The notes under the pieces: generated by a model
The model's input: the letters and a program-made list of their open reading frames with translations, nothing else
What the model was told of the DNA's origin: nothing
Databases searched by the model: none
In this document: one piece after another, positions 47,706 to 59,000 of the stretch
How the letters are laid out: the number at the start of each line of letters is the position of its first letter
Position numbering within the stretch: position 1 is the first letter of the stretch
Translations under genes and position numbers: made by a program
From: Phaffia rhodozyma
Lineage: Eukaryota > Basidiomycota > Tremellomycetes > Cystofilobasidiales > Mrakiaceae
Length of the DNA stretch: 64,000 nt
Assembly (NCBI GenBank): GCA_014706385.1
Contig: JACGZH010000001.1
Location: forward strand, 2,108,001 to 2,172,000
Direction of reading: 5' to 3'

Positions 47706-49874
47706 TCAAATCTTCTTCTTCTTTTTTGATTTTCGAAGGATTTCGCAGTTTTTGCAATACCATTTCCCTGAATCGGAAGTAAAGGGGAACGGAGATCAAT
47801 GGTCAGAGCGAGCCTTCATTGGTTTGAGAGGTAGAGATTGAGAGAAAAGTCACCTGTAGGGACTTTGGTCATGCCCTATATGTTTCGAAAGAAAGAAGAA
47901 CATTAAGAAAGACCAGACAAGTCATGACGCGATAGAATGTGAAAGAAAGAACTGACACAGCATGATATATGGAACCACTCGATGGCACAATCGTCGTTCT
48001 TTAGTTTGTGAGAAGAAAAGAGATGAAAGGGAGAGAAGATGGGTCTCTCTGATCGCATTTGAACAATATACAAGACTCTCTCGATAGAACGGAAACTTAC
48101 GTCGCAAGCGACCATCTAGAAGACGTTGCAGAATTCGATTAGCAGACAAGAACAAGATCTCGTAAGTTCAAGTCAACGATTGTCGGTTCATGAAAATTCA
48201 CACACCTCGCCGTACGAAACGTCGTTACAATAGCAGTATCTCGGCTCATGACTATAACATTGTTTCGCCGGACACATCAGTAACCACCATCGTTCGACAT
48301 GATAAACTCAAAGAATTCAAAAGAGAGAAGAAACACAACAAAGTTGGGCACGTACTCGGTGACTTTCATTCCTTCGAGCTTTCCTCTGACAATCTCCTTC
48401 TTACCATTAACCATACCTAGCTCAGACTCAAGTCCGACTGCTTTCACCTGCTCACTCTCTATATCAACCTGAACAGTAGGTTCGATCGATCCTTTGATTT
48501 TACGCTTATGCGACTTATTCGCGCTCGATGGCGTTGTCGCCGTTGTTGCAATCGATTTTGTTTTGGGTGTTGATGTCGTCTTGGAATATGAATATGCTTT
48601 TCCTCGAGAGGCGCGCCTGGGATTGGTCGTTTGGAGGGCGTCTTCATCAATTTCGCCATTTCTGTCTTCAGCTCTAAGCTCTTCTGCTCCGTCCAAGTCG
48701 TCGACATCCACTTCTTCACCTTCTCCATCAAGGTCCGAATTTTCGTCGACCCCAAGCTTCCTCTTATCCTTCCTTAGCGCTGCTTCCATTTGAGCCTGAA
48801 TGGAGAGCTTGTGAGCCTCGAGTTCGACATCAAGTCGCCGAATATGCCGGTCCACACGTTGATACGCGCCAGAGGCCATCGCGAACTTCTCTTCTGCGCA
48901 TTTGATGCCTAATTGACAATGCTGGGTGATCAGAGCGAGAATTTCATTCGGCGACGTTTCAATAAGTGGTGGGTCAGCAATTATGGGCGGATGTGGATGT
49001 TCTGTTAAGCTGAAATTCGTGACAGTTCTGGTTGAAGAAGTGCTGGGTAAAACGGATGGAGCTTATGGATCAAAATGCAAGTCATTGTCAGAGATCGAGT
49101 ACATTGTTTGCTCAAGAATGTAGAGGTACTGTACATTGATTTGAACATGACCCGTTTGTTCTGAAAATTGTCTTTGCATCGACTTCATCTTTCAATCCCG
49201 TCCCTCTGTTCTCTTCAGTTGTGAATAGCCTCTCTTTTTCTCCTGTATCGGATGCGTCCTCTAGACGAAGAGACGGCCTGTCCAAGAGCTCATTTGGCGG
49301 GATGGGTTCCGGAGGCCTGTTAACGGGTACCTCCGACTTCATGGTCGACGTTTGATGATGTATTCGAACGCGTGCAGAAACATATTCTCGAAACAACCGT
49401 TCCTGCTCAGTCTTGTGTTGCTCAGCTTGTAAGTCAAGATCACGAAGAACCGTGTATGTCCGTTGGAGTTCTATGGGAAGCTGATCAACAACTGAAGAAG
49501 AAAGAGAGTAGGAGTAGGACGTGAGGTGAGGTGAGACACGAGAGGTGGATGCGACGCGTTTGAAAGATCGATAACGGTTAGTTTCTCTCTCCTTTCAATC
49601 TGATGAGGAAGCAACTGAGCTTGTTCCTCAAGGAGTCAACAAAGGCGATGAACGAACTTTCAGCAAAAGTCATTCTAAATTCAGCCCAGGTTGGATTTAG
49701 GTCTTCGACTGGAACCTCATCCTCAATCCATTCTTCGTCAGATTTCAAGCCGTCATTGTTGTCGAACCAGGCCGATAAATCATCATCCTCCGCGTATTTT
49801 CTTGGGATTTGCTCGATTGGCGGTGTCACCGGCCTCACACGTGGTCTTCCTCTCTTCTTTGCACGTTTCGGCAT
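47706..49874 (-). CDS. ING-family protein with PHD finger (histone acetyltransferase/deacetylase subunit)
   Basis: ING proteins read H3K4me3 through a C-terminal PHD finger and anchor acetyltransferase or deacetylase complexes in the nucleus. Minus strand: MPKRAKKRGRPRVRPVTPPI from 49874, WAEFRMTFAESSFIAFVDSL, the ING N-terminal helix VVDQLPIELQRTYTVLRDLD then LQAEQHKTEQERLF (about 49490-49390), a second block ASGAYQRVDRHIRRLDVELE (about 48870), a Lys/Ser-rich linker, and a PHD finger: RYCYCNDVSYGEMVACD, DDCAIEWFHISC, GMTKVPTGKWYCKNC (about 48230-47735), stop at 47706. The zinc pattern C-x-C, C, C, H-x2-C and C-x2-C is complete. A basic tail KSKKKKKI follows. Several short introns split the PHD. 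Subfamily (Yng1, Yng2 or Pho23) is not decided. Confidence 0.87.
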
Positions 49875-50411
49875 GAGTCTAGAGAGAGGCTGGGAAGAAG
49901 GAGAGAGTGAGAGGAGAACAGTTTGATGCAAGTTGTTAGCTTTGCTGATTCTTGTGTTAGATCCTGTTGATGGTACAAGAGCAGGGGGCTCCCTTCAACA
50001 ATGTTACCATCTGGCTACACATGGTTACCAATCCTTATCTAATCTGACTCTCGAATTTCTTCCTCGTTGCTCAACATCTGTGTTGACTTTCAGAGAATGT
50101 CGAGGCCGTCACTGGGAAACAATTCAAACTGTCTCTCAACGATCACCCTAACATTTCACCACGTCTTGGGACTCCCAATCTACAGCCGTACTCCATACGA
50201 CAACAGGCGAACTGAGGAAGGTGTGAATCATCAATTTGTCCTCGAGAGCGGAAAGCGACAGGCTTGGATAAGCTTTCTGTTTTTATACTCTGATGCACGG
50301 AGATGGTTGTGTTCCGATCTAATATTGACCAAAACTGTCTCCTCTCTCCGACACAGCTGGCAAAAACATCGTCTTGTTCTTTTACTCTACAACTGTCCAA
50401 TACTGGTCGTG
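49875..50411. promoter_or_regulatory. Divergent promoter region (ING / reductase-like gene)
   Basis: About 540 bases between two start codons on opposite strands. The plus-strand frame is open from 50067, so the downstream protein might begin earlier, but that extension has no domain likeness. Confidence 0.45.
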
Positions 50412-52170
50412 ATGAGCACAAACATCCGTCGCAGTGATCATGCACCAATGGCCCCTCTTCCCTTCCTCCAACAATCTATCGCTGATGCCATCCTCTCAGC
50501 TGCCCTGCGTACCCTGCCCTCTATCCTTGATCTCACACTCAACGATCTAGGATATACCGGCTTATCTACCTCTCACGATCTCTCCTTCCAAACAGAGCTT
50601 GCCTCTCGGTTGGCTATCCCGATAGAAAAGCCTTGGGACCCTGAGATGTCGCTCCGTGATGTTGTGCAACATCTATCAACCCCTATACTCTCTGAAGCAG
50701 GCCAACAATGTTCATCTCTTCCCACTCAATCGACTTCCCGTAGTATACCTTCGGATACTCCAACCAGATACGAGTATGGAGATGATATCATAAACACCCA
50801 TGTTTCCAACTTTCTCTCCTCGATTTCGTTGTCCGACGAACCGTCCTTTCTTCTTGGCCATCTTCCTTCTTCTGACACTCGACATCTCCTCCTGGCCGGC
50901 CCCGATGGATCATCTTTGATTTGCGCGCTTCTCGAACGTCTCACTCGACGCCCCTTCCCTTCCGAACTTGAGACAATCACTGTTGTTGTCCGAGGCGCTT
51001 CCACAGAAGAAGCATATGCTAGACTAGTAGGTTCTCTTGGGTCTAGAGGGTACAACGTGCCGGCGATCATGGGTGGGATAGATCAAGTTGATGTTCAAGT
51101 GATTGAATGGGATGGTCCTACCGGCGAAGGATTGAATATAAAGGCTAAGAACGGGCTAGAAGGAGGAGTTGACACTATCATCGTCTGTGGTTCGGAGGAT
51201 CCGGAAGAGGATTTAATTCAACGTAAGTACTTCAGTCAGAACTTTGCAAAGAGACTTGCTTGTTGAAACACACATACATTTCTTTAAAATTGAACATCCT
51301 TCTTCCAACAAAATCAAAAATATCACGAAATCAAACAGTGACACTTCTGTTATGCAAAATCGGTCTGGCAAGGAGGCAGAAGAATTTTCATTTCATCAGT
51401 CCTAGGCATGGCCCCTGCGACTTCATTGAGCCTCCAGGTTCTGTACCCAGTCCATCTTGTGCTATGTCTGAACATCGAGAAACGATTCCGGATTTCCGAA
51501 GTGAACCATTGATTGAGGTGAGTCAATCCTATCTATCCTTTATCCTTCCTGTTTATGGTTCTTTTCCGGTTTTAGTACTTGAGTGTAACTTGATGTTAAT
51601 CTGAACATAATCTCGCGCATCGTCCAAACTATATCAAGCCACCACTCTCTACACAGTACCATTCACCCTATCCCTCCTCTGCTTCCACGTGTTCAACACG
51701 GTATATGGTCTCATTCGAACGTTTTAGGAAGAATCCTTAAAGCAGGCTTCATAACTCGATCCTTGCCTGACATTCCCCTCTTCATCCGGATTCCCTGGAT
51801 GGCATTAGACCAAGCAGCAACCTCAATTGTTGACCGGATCTTCTTTGTTGTTCCTGAAGAGGAGCTGGATGCTCAAGCATCTAGTTTGGGCATTCCAAAA
51901 ATGAAGTTCATCAGATGGGGCACCTTGTTGGATAAGCTGAAGAGTTCGATGTATCCTTCTTTTCAGATACTATCGAAAAAAGACTGGATCGAACATCTTC
52001 AATCGAGATTTGGGTCCATTGAAGACGTCAGTATGTGGATAGAGGAAATGGAGGAATGGACTGAGAAGTGGGTTGAATCGGGGAAATATGAGGAGGAGGA
52101 GGAGGAAGAAAGTATCATCAATCTGATCGACTGCTGGGTACGAGATTGGGAAGATCTGCTTATTGATTAG
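50412..52170 (+). CDS. Degenerate carrier plus thioester-reductase-like protein
   Basis: Distant likeness to the C-terminal half of NRPS-like adenylate-forming reductases: a carrier-like segment (LNDLGYTGLSTSHDL, about 50540-50590, then SRLAIPIEKPW) followed by an NAD-binding thioester reductase-like fold (HLLLAGPDGSSLICALLERL at about 50883, VVVRGAS, LARRQKNFHFISP near 51375, GIWSHSNVLGRILKAGF near 51700, IPLFIRIPWMALDQAATSIV near 51775, ILSKKDWIEHLQSRFG near 51970). The usual carrier Ser motif (G-x-D-S-L) is absent, the Rossmann G-x-x-G-x-x-G lacks its last Gly, and the expected Y-x-x-x-K is not found. No adenylation domain lies upstream. Exons 1 and 2 join cleanly at 51222/51340, but I cannot join exon 2 (ending near 51517) to the 51640-52170 exon in a consistent phase. 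It is a diverged non-catalytic protein or a decaying gene. Confidence 0.5.
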
Positions 52171-52421
52171 CGCAAAATACAGACGGGGAGCAGTATTCGC
52201 TTCAGCCATGTCCAAGAGCACAGGATAGAGGCATATGCGTAACCGGATATATCGATGTATTTGCTTGTGGAGATCTTGAAGAAGTAGCCACCCAATATAC
52301 TTGAGTCCACGTAGTCAATCACATATATATCTATAATTCGAAGTGAACATATTACACAGCCAAAATTTTCTTATTATTGGAGCAGAACAGTACCAAAGTA
52401 CAACCAGAGAAGAAGACCTGA

Positions 52422-55013
52422 TCAGCCAATAATAAATCCATCTCCAGAGCCAATAGCAACATCTCTCCATGAAGCCCATTCATTGCCATTGTCTCTAGCA
52501 TCCCAGACCTACATATAAATACATTTGCATCAGCAACGGAACACAACAAATCTTCTCCTCAGAAAGACGTGTATACGGATATTGATGAGCTAACCTGATG
52601 TATGATGGCAAACCCAGAATCTAGATCGAAGCAGCATACAGATCTACGAGCATTCGCATCCAAACCAAGACAGAATGGAGGACAAAAAAAAAGATTAGAC
52701 GGTGTATAAAATTGGGAAAGAAGAAAGCAACATACCTGAGAGACCTTAAAGCCGTCAAGGCTTGATCTCTGTCCTTTGTTTCTTGGAAGACTGAACCAGC
52801 GACAATGATCGGCCATAATAATCTGACGATAACGCCAATAGATAGTGCAAGATCGGGAGGGTGAATACCTTCTCAGAATTGAGAGAAACCTGAAATAGAG
52901 ACGAAGTAAGTGAAAAAACGTACAACAACATCACAAATTTCTTACTATGACAGTAGTTGACAAGGTCGATGATGTCTCGCGCTCTGAAAAGAGTTTCTGG
53001 GTCTGATGGATGGACAGCTAGTAAGTCCATCTTCAAAATCATCTACCAAAATCATCGATAATGAAAGAGGAAAGCCGTCAGTCAAAGCTCAAAGGGTTGT
53101 AAGTCCAACTTGGATATCGGAAATGAGACAAACCTCCGTTGTTCGAATCCAGATAATGTTTCCTAATTCCAGTCGTCCCATATCCGAGTCCTGAGGTCTT
53201 TTATGTCCGAATTGATGACTGATGTCTTTTGCACGGATGTCGAGTTCAACGAGCAGCTTCCATGCTTGGATTTTCCAAAATAGATCAATCTCCACCGGGC
53301 GTTGAATCGGCTTTCCAGGGATTGATGTCAGTGGGTGAGAATGAGCGTAGAGTGAATTCACCTTGACATTGGTACCAAATTGATCAGGATTCGGGAGGTT
53401 TGAAGTATCGCAAGAAGAAGTGAACAAGGAAAGAAGAAAAGAGCTTACTCTGGATAACAGCTCTAGAAGACTACGACTCAAGCCCATGATACATTCTAGA
53501 ATGTCCCACTCGCCTTCGTCCATCTCCATACCGTTGATAGGTCCCGGTTCGGGATTGAAGATCCAAGATTGAAGGGTATCTGAATATGAATCGGGTACTC
53601 TTCCTGCTGAAATTGAGCCTGAGTACATGGATATTTTTTTTTTGATATCAGCGTTTTGATCTATATCAACAACGAGGCTCGCACTGTAGCGCGAACGTTG
53701 TGAGGAGAAGGAGGATGAGCGTACTACAAAGTTCCCACGACCAGATACTTTCGATCAAGGCTTTTTTCCTTCTGAATGACTTCCTCGTCCCGCCTCTGAT
53801 CTTGATAGCCGCGTCCAGCATGTTCTTCGGTCCACCTCTCATTCTGATGATCCGACCTGCAAGGTTCAAAAATTCTCTTCCTCCATTTCCGCCGGCAAGA
53901 CATCTCGAAAGTATGTTGTTCAAACAAGCGGCCAACAACATGTCCATCCCCGTCTCTGCATCGATTTTTGATCCGGTCCCTGATATCGACGACAATCCCT
54001 TGATTTGTTGAATGTTCATGAAACTCTCTGCCAGGGCGAGTGAACCGGTGACTAAAGCATCACCCATATTGGCATACCTCTCTGTTTCTGCCAAGCTGAT
54101 CTGCCCACCAGACGAATCTTGATTCAACAAAGCTTCGACGGAGGAAACGTGATGAAGATAAGAAAGATGAACAGCGGCTATTGACAACAAGGAAAGCGAA
54201 ACGGCATCCGTTGCGGTCGATGATCCTCGAGGAATACTGAGAAAATGTTGTATGTCGAGGAAAGGCATACAGAGTTCGATTGGGCTAAACTTGCCAACCT
54301 TCGGGTCAGGAGTGATGGCCATGAATGACGGCCATGACTTTACCGCATTCAGTGCATGTCGGAGCTGGTCGTTCCCATAAGATTATAGAACACAGGACAG
54401 CCACTTGAGAACACGTCGCCTTGAAAAAAGATATGAATATTTAAAAGAAATGTCAACTAACGAGAAATCGTTCGTTTGAATCTGGATAATTCAACTCCAG
54501 CTCAGACGTAGGAGCAATCAACAACATATGCCCATCCTCATCCCTGTCTCTCTCTGCTCCCTTGTTTTGTTCATCCCAAGCACCGTCCCGACCGTGCAAC
54601 CGTTCAATGAGAGGGTGTTGCTTCTCCGGCGAGACAACTGTCAACGCCGAACACTCTGGGCTTTCCTCAGTCAGACTGCCACTGCCGCTGCCGCCGTTGC
54701 CTCCTTCCGGAACAACCTTGACCCAAGCTTGGGAAGCTGTTAACCTGCTTGTGATTACCGGCCAAACGCATTCCATCCCGGCTCTCATGCATCGGTGACA
54801 ACTTGGTTTTTCTTCCCCACATTTGCTCTTGCGTTTCCTACATACGAGACAGCCCGTCCTCGTTCTCGTCTTCTTGTTCCTGGCCGGCGGCTGAATTTCT
54901 GGCTTTGAATTCGAGTCTGGAATTGACTCCGAACCTACCGGAGAATCCGGACGAGAAGGCGGATTGGAAGGGGTTGTGGATGTTGTCATTTCCGTCGATC
55001 GTATTAAGTGCAT
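52422..55013 (-). CDS. Zn(II)2Cys6 fungal transcription factor
   Basis: Nuclear fungal-type regulator. Minus strand: MMHLIRS from 55013 (an in-frame alternative, MTTSTTPSN, follows shortly), then the binuclear zinc cluster CLVCRKRKSKCGEEKPSCHR with CMRAGMEC (54868-54770) with all six cysteines. Next comes an acidic linker, then the fungal transcription factor domain 2 type regulatory region (SPIELCMPFLDIQHFLSIPR near 54270; AVSLSLLSIAAVHLSYLHH; FLNLAGRIIRMRGGPKNML near 53830; PVEIDLFWKIQAWKLLVELD near 53270). The C-terminal exon has VWDARDNGNEWASWRDVAIG, ending at 52422. About nine exons. Target genes are unknown; the neighbouring P450 and reductase-like gene are weak hints of a metabolic link, but the synteny does not form a recognisable cluster. 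Confidence 0.88.
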
Positions 55014-56041
55014 CAAGAGAGACGTGGACGCGAACGTGAACGTGGACGCCGGATATCCGGACTAATCATCAAAAGGGATAAAACACAATCCAGACCTGTC
55101 CAGGAATACGAAAAGGCTTATACTCGTCCAAGAGCAGTCGGTATACTGAATTGGTTTAGATGTGACAGAGTATTTGATGTCTGATTGAAATAGCTGGATC
55201 AAGAGCGAGCCTGGAATTTCTGGTGGAACACAGGTAGATGATCGGAGGGTTAGAAACGATGACTCACCTTTAGACCTAGACTACTCTCACATCCTTCCCG
55301 TTCTAGATCCTTCCATCCCCTCGTCTTTCTTCTTGCCGGTTTGTTGTTTGTCTTTCTTTAGTCAGAAGCCTGGGACGTCTGTTCCATATCCAAGTTGGAA
55401 ATACAGCAAATCTAGCAAAATTGCCGTAATACATGCATAGAAATGTCTGGTCAGGTCAACCACGATGGGGAAAAAAAAGAGGAATAAGGTAAAGAATAGG
55501 TATGGTTTTGGAGGGAGATGAAATGAAGATTTCAGAACAGTCAAGTCGAACTTTCAGACAAAGATCATGGCCAGCAGCGCCAATCGTGTTCTACCTACAC
55601 ATGTCCACATTCGAATATGAACAAATTGATCGACTGACCGATCGGCTCAGCTGTGTTTCACGATGGAAGGTTAAAAACGGTGAAAGAGAAAGTAAGAGTG
55701 TGATGAACAGGATGGAAAGAGAGAAAAAGAGGGGCGGGGGCAAGTAAAGATGAAGTAGTCCAAGTGCGCTCATACACTGATGATGGGCAAGCAGAGGAAG
55801 AAGATATAAGGAAGGGGTCAAGAAAAGAGGAAGGAATGATACGACGATGAATAAAAAGACAAAGTGAGGATGAACCGATAGAAACTCTAAACGGGTATGA
55901 AAGGAGGTTTCTAAAGAGCAAACAAATTTGATCGATAACAGAGAAAAGAAATAATAGACATGAAAGAAAGATGCAATGTACTGGGATGGAAAGAAGTGAA
56001 GAAGCATGCTATGCAACTTCTGAAAGGCAAAAGTCTCTTGT
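55014..56041. other. Intergenic region downstream of KRE6-like B
   Basis: About 1 kb between the stop of KRE6-like B and the start of the Zn2Cys6 gene (both minus strand). The minus strand is CT-rich (55660-55960), giving Ser/Leu/Phe-rich frames I do not accept as genes. It probably holds the regulator's promoter and long leader. Confidence 0.5.
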
Positions 56042-59000
56042 TTAGCATTCGCCCTGTAAGGGGGCCAACAAAAAGGGTAGCAGAGAATGCGTTCAGCTTC
56101 ACGATACTCGAGCTTCAACTTCTGTGCGAAGCCGGCAAGGAAAACTCACAAGTAGACTGTTACCAGGCTTAGAAGCGTTGTTGGTCATCTGACGAAAGAA
56201 TACGACGAACAAACAGAAAGGATCAGCAACTCGGTCAGAAACAAGACAATGTGTAGACGCGGGGTTCAACATACCTGGTCCCACTGTTTCAGTCAAGAAA
56301 GACATGAAGAACAAATTGTCAGAAGCCCGAAATCTCTAATTCTCTCAGACAGACGACCGACAGGCCGCTTGGAACGACCCACAGGGTGAGTGATGAGGAG
56401 AAAGTAACTTACAGTCGTCATGTTCTCATTCGTGAATGCATAGTCATAGAGTGCAATGTACTTTGACGTCGGCGCGTCATCCGGGTCACAGCCGATTGCC
56501 TTTCGGTTTGGGTCCTCTACATTCACATAAGCAGACAGACAAGATGAATGTAGTGATCAGTATACACTTAGCTCTTATCAGTCACTTCACATCAGTGGCA
56601 GATGCAGATATTAGAGAAAATACACTCACGATAAACCCTCACGTAATCAACATTCATCTTGACCGGCCAGATTTCCTATGGAACGAGCAAGCAAACGAGA
56701 TCCGTTGAGCATGTACAGCTTTTTTTTTCGTGACGAGAAAAATTTAGAAAATACTTACTGCCAAACCATCGAGGTCAATGCCTCCGAAGTTGTAAGACAT
56801 GGCCAAATTAAACAGGATATACTAATGTCCAAAGACACGTTAATCAAAAGGAAATCGAGGGCAAAGCAGAGAGGAGATCAACTACTAATCATTTTGATTC
56901 GATTATTCGGAAGGCGCCAAGTCAGACCAAAAAAGATTAGAAATTGGACTGACCATCGGCTCGTAAGGAATCGGCCGGTTACCAATACCTAAATCTGCAT
57001 TGGCTGCAAATCCACCCTCCTTGTATGTCCAAGCTCTGAGAAGAGGCGAGAGAGAATATTGACATTGAAACCTCAAAGCTCAGCAATCACTCAAGTCCAA
57101 CTTCACTCACGAAGATACAAGACTAAAACGTACAGTTTGTCATCGTTGAACCACGAGATATATCCGTCGTCTCCCGTTTTGCTAAGAGATAGAGATACCA
57201 GTGTATGAAGGTCAAGCTCGAGTATGATTAAGAAGACTGCCCAGAACTTATGTAGTATTGTACGTACTACTCGAACGCATATACAGTGTAGCAGCCCGGT
57301 TGTCCATCCTTGGTTAACTGGTAGCAGTTCTGGTCAGTGGTCGACACTCCAGATGACGTCTCTTGCATAGCTGATTAGATAAAAGGTAGTAGTCAGATAA
57401 GAATGCCAATAGCGTCAGTTTGAATTCAGGTTTCACCAGCGAGCGTGAGTCTCCGAAGAAGAGTTGAAAGAGAACTAACTTCCTCCTCGGTACGTGTTCA
57501 ACTCGGTAATTGTTGGATCTGTAATCTCTGCATAGGTCGCATTATCCCAGATATAGTGCTACAGATAAGAAAACCCCCCTCGACGGGAAAGCCAATTCAA
57601 CATGACAGAACAAGGGATTGGAAGAGAAGATTGATAGAGAAAGCGTACAGGGTTGAACGGAGCCCATTGAGCGGACTGAGAGACCGCGCCTGAAGAGCCG
57701 TATAATGAGATGAATCAGCCTCGAAACTGTGAAAAAAAATCAGTCAATTATAGAGATATAGGCCATGCGAACCTTTTTGCGTAACTGACGAGGTTTGAGC
57801 CTGCAATGGCAGGAGTGAGCAGAAACGCGATATCAGCTAGATGCGACGTTTGAGGCTCTACTTGAAAGCGAGCACACATACCTCAAACACATCGATCTGA
57901 AGCGAACCATGATTAAGATTGATCAGTCAACGAATGATACGACGATGACAGAAGATGTTTGTATGAATGATTGACTGACCTCGGGCGCGGATCTCCCCAT
58001 CCACGTTCCATCTGAGTTTTTGGGTCCAGGATGAGTCTTATCATTCGGGCAGGTACACCGAGACAGTCTCTGTCCAGGAAGATACGAGAGCACATTATCT
58101 GTGCTCGAGTCCGTTCCGGATGTCATGGCGAGTGAGGGTAAACCATTGAGCGTCTGATTTTTGAGCGTTCCAACACTAGAAAAGAAAGGTAATGAGAAAG
58201 GAAGAAGAAACTCGCTAGTAAGATACTAGATCTAAAGCATAGGTAATTTCGATGATACAAACGACACTTACTCGCAAGTGTTGTAAGTGTATGGCCACAT
58301 TCCCTCGAGCGTTCTGAATCGATTAAAGAGTTCGCAGCAAGGGCATATTGCTGTGATAAGAAATCGTTCTCCAACAAAGATCCGGAAAAGCAGCACCGTC
58401 CGATAAAAAGACTCACCCTCCATAGCCAACTCGACCCAAGTTGCCCATTGTCTTGGAAAATTGGTCACAAATGCAAGATGATTAAGCATTCCATCCTCGA
58501 ATCCTCTTTACAAAGATAACGTTATCTAGCTTACCCAAAAAGCGGGCTAAAACAAACGAACCAAGCGAGAATCATCTATCAGCAAACGAGGATCAAACCC
58601 GCTACAACATAAATTGAGATAAAACAAACTCACCCAAAGTCCATAGATCGAAGCTTTTCCAGGCAGTCTAACTTTTGCCTCTAATCGGCCCCCTTGGAAG
58701 CAAAATTTGCTAATTGAGTAACAAGCCCATTGTTAGTCAGGTTGGCCGACAAACAAAAGACGGATGACGTAAAAATTAGACAGTAAATTAGCATACTTCC
58801 AACTCTGAATGGAAGCTCCAGTATAGTTCAAACCATGGTTTAAACTTGGATCATCCACCGTGGTCAATGTAAGTTCGAGCGTTCCGTTGGTAGTAGTGAC
58901 CATTCTCGGATCGTAGTATTCTAAATCATTTGTCGACCAAGCGTGAAGATCCTAAATGATTTGGCCGGTTTCGGTGTCAGTCGATGCTTGCAAACATGAG

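Noticed and set aside
50067..50411. N-terminal extension of the reductase-like frame
   Set aside because: The frame is open but has no likeness to a carrier or adenylation domain and lies in the divergent promoter; MSTNIRRS at 50412 is a better start.
55591..56118. 175-residue minus-strand frame beginning MKLEYREAERIL
   Set aside because: It reads through the last KRE6-like B intron and the CT-rich 3' flank. The spliced end in Gly-Glu-Cys-stop matches paralogue A.
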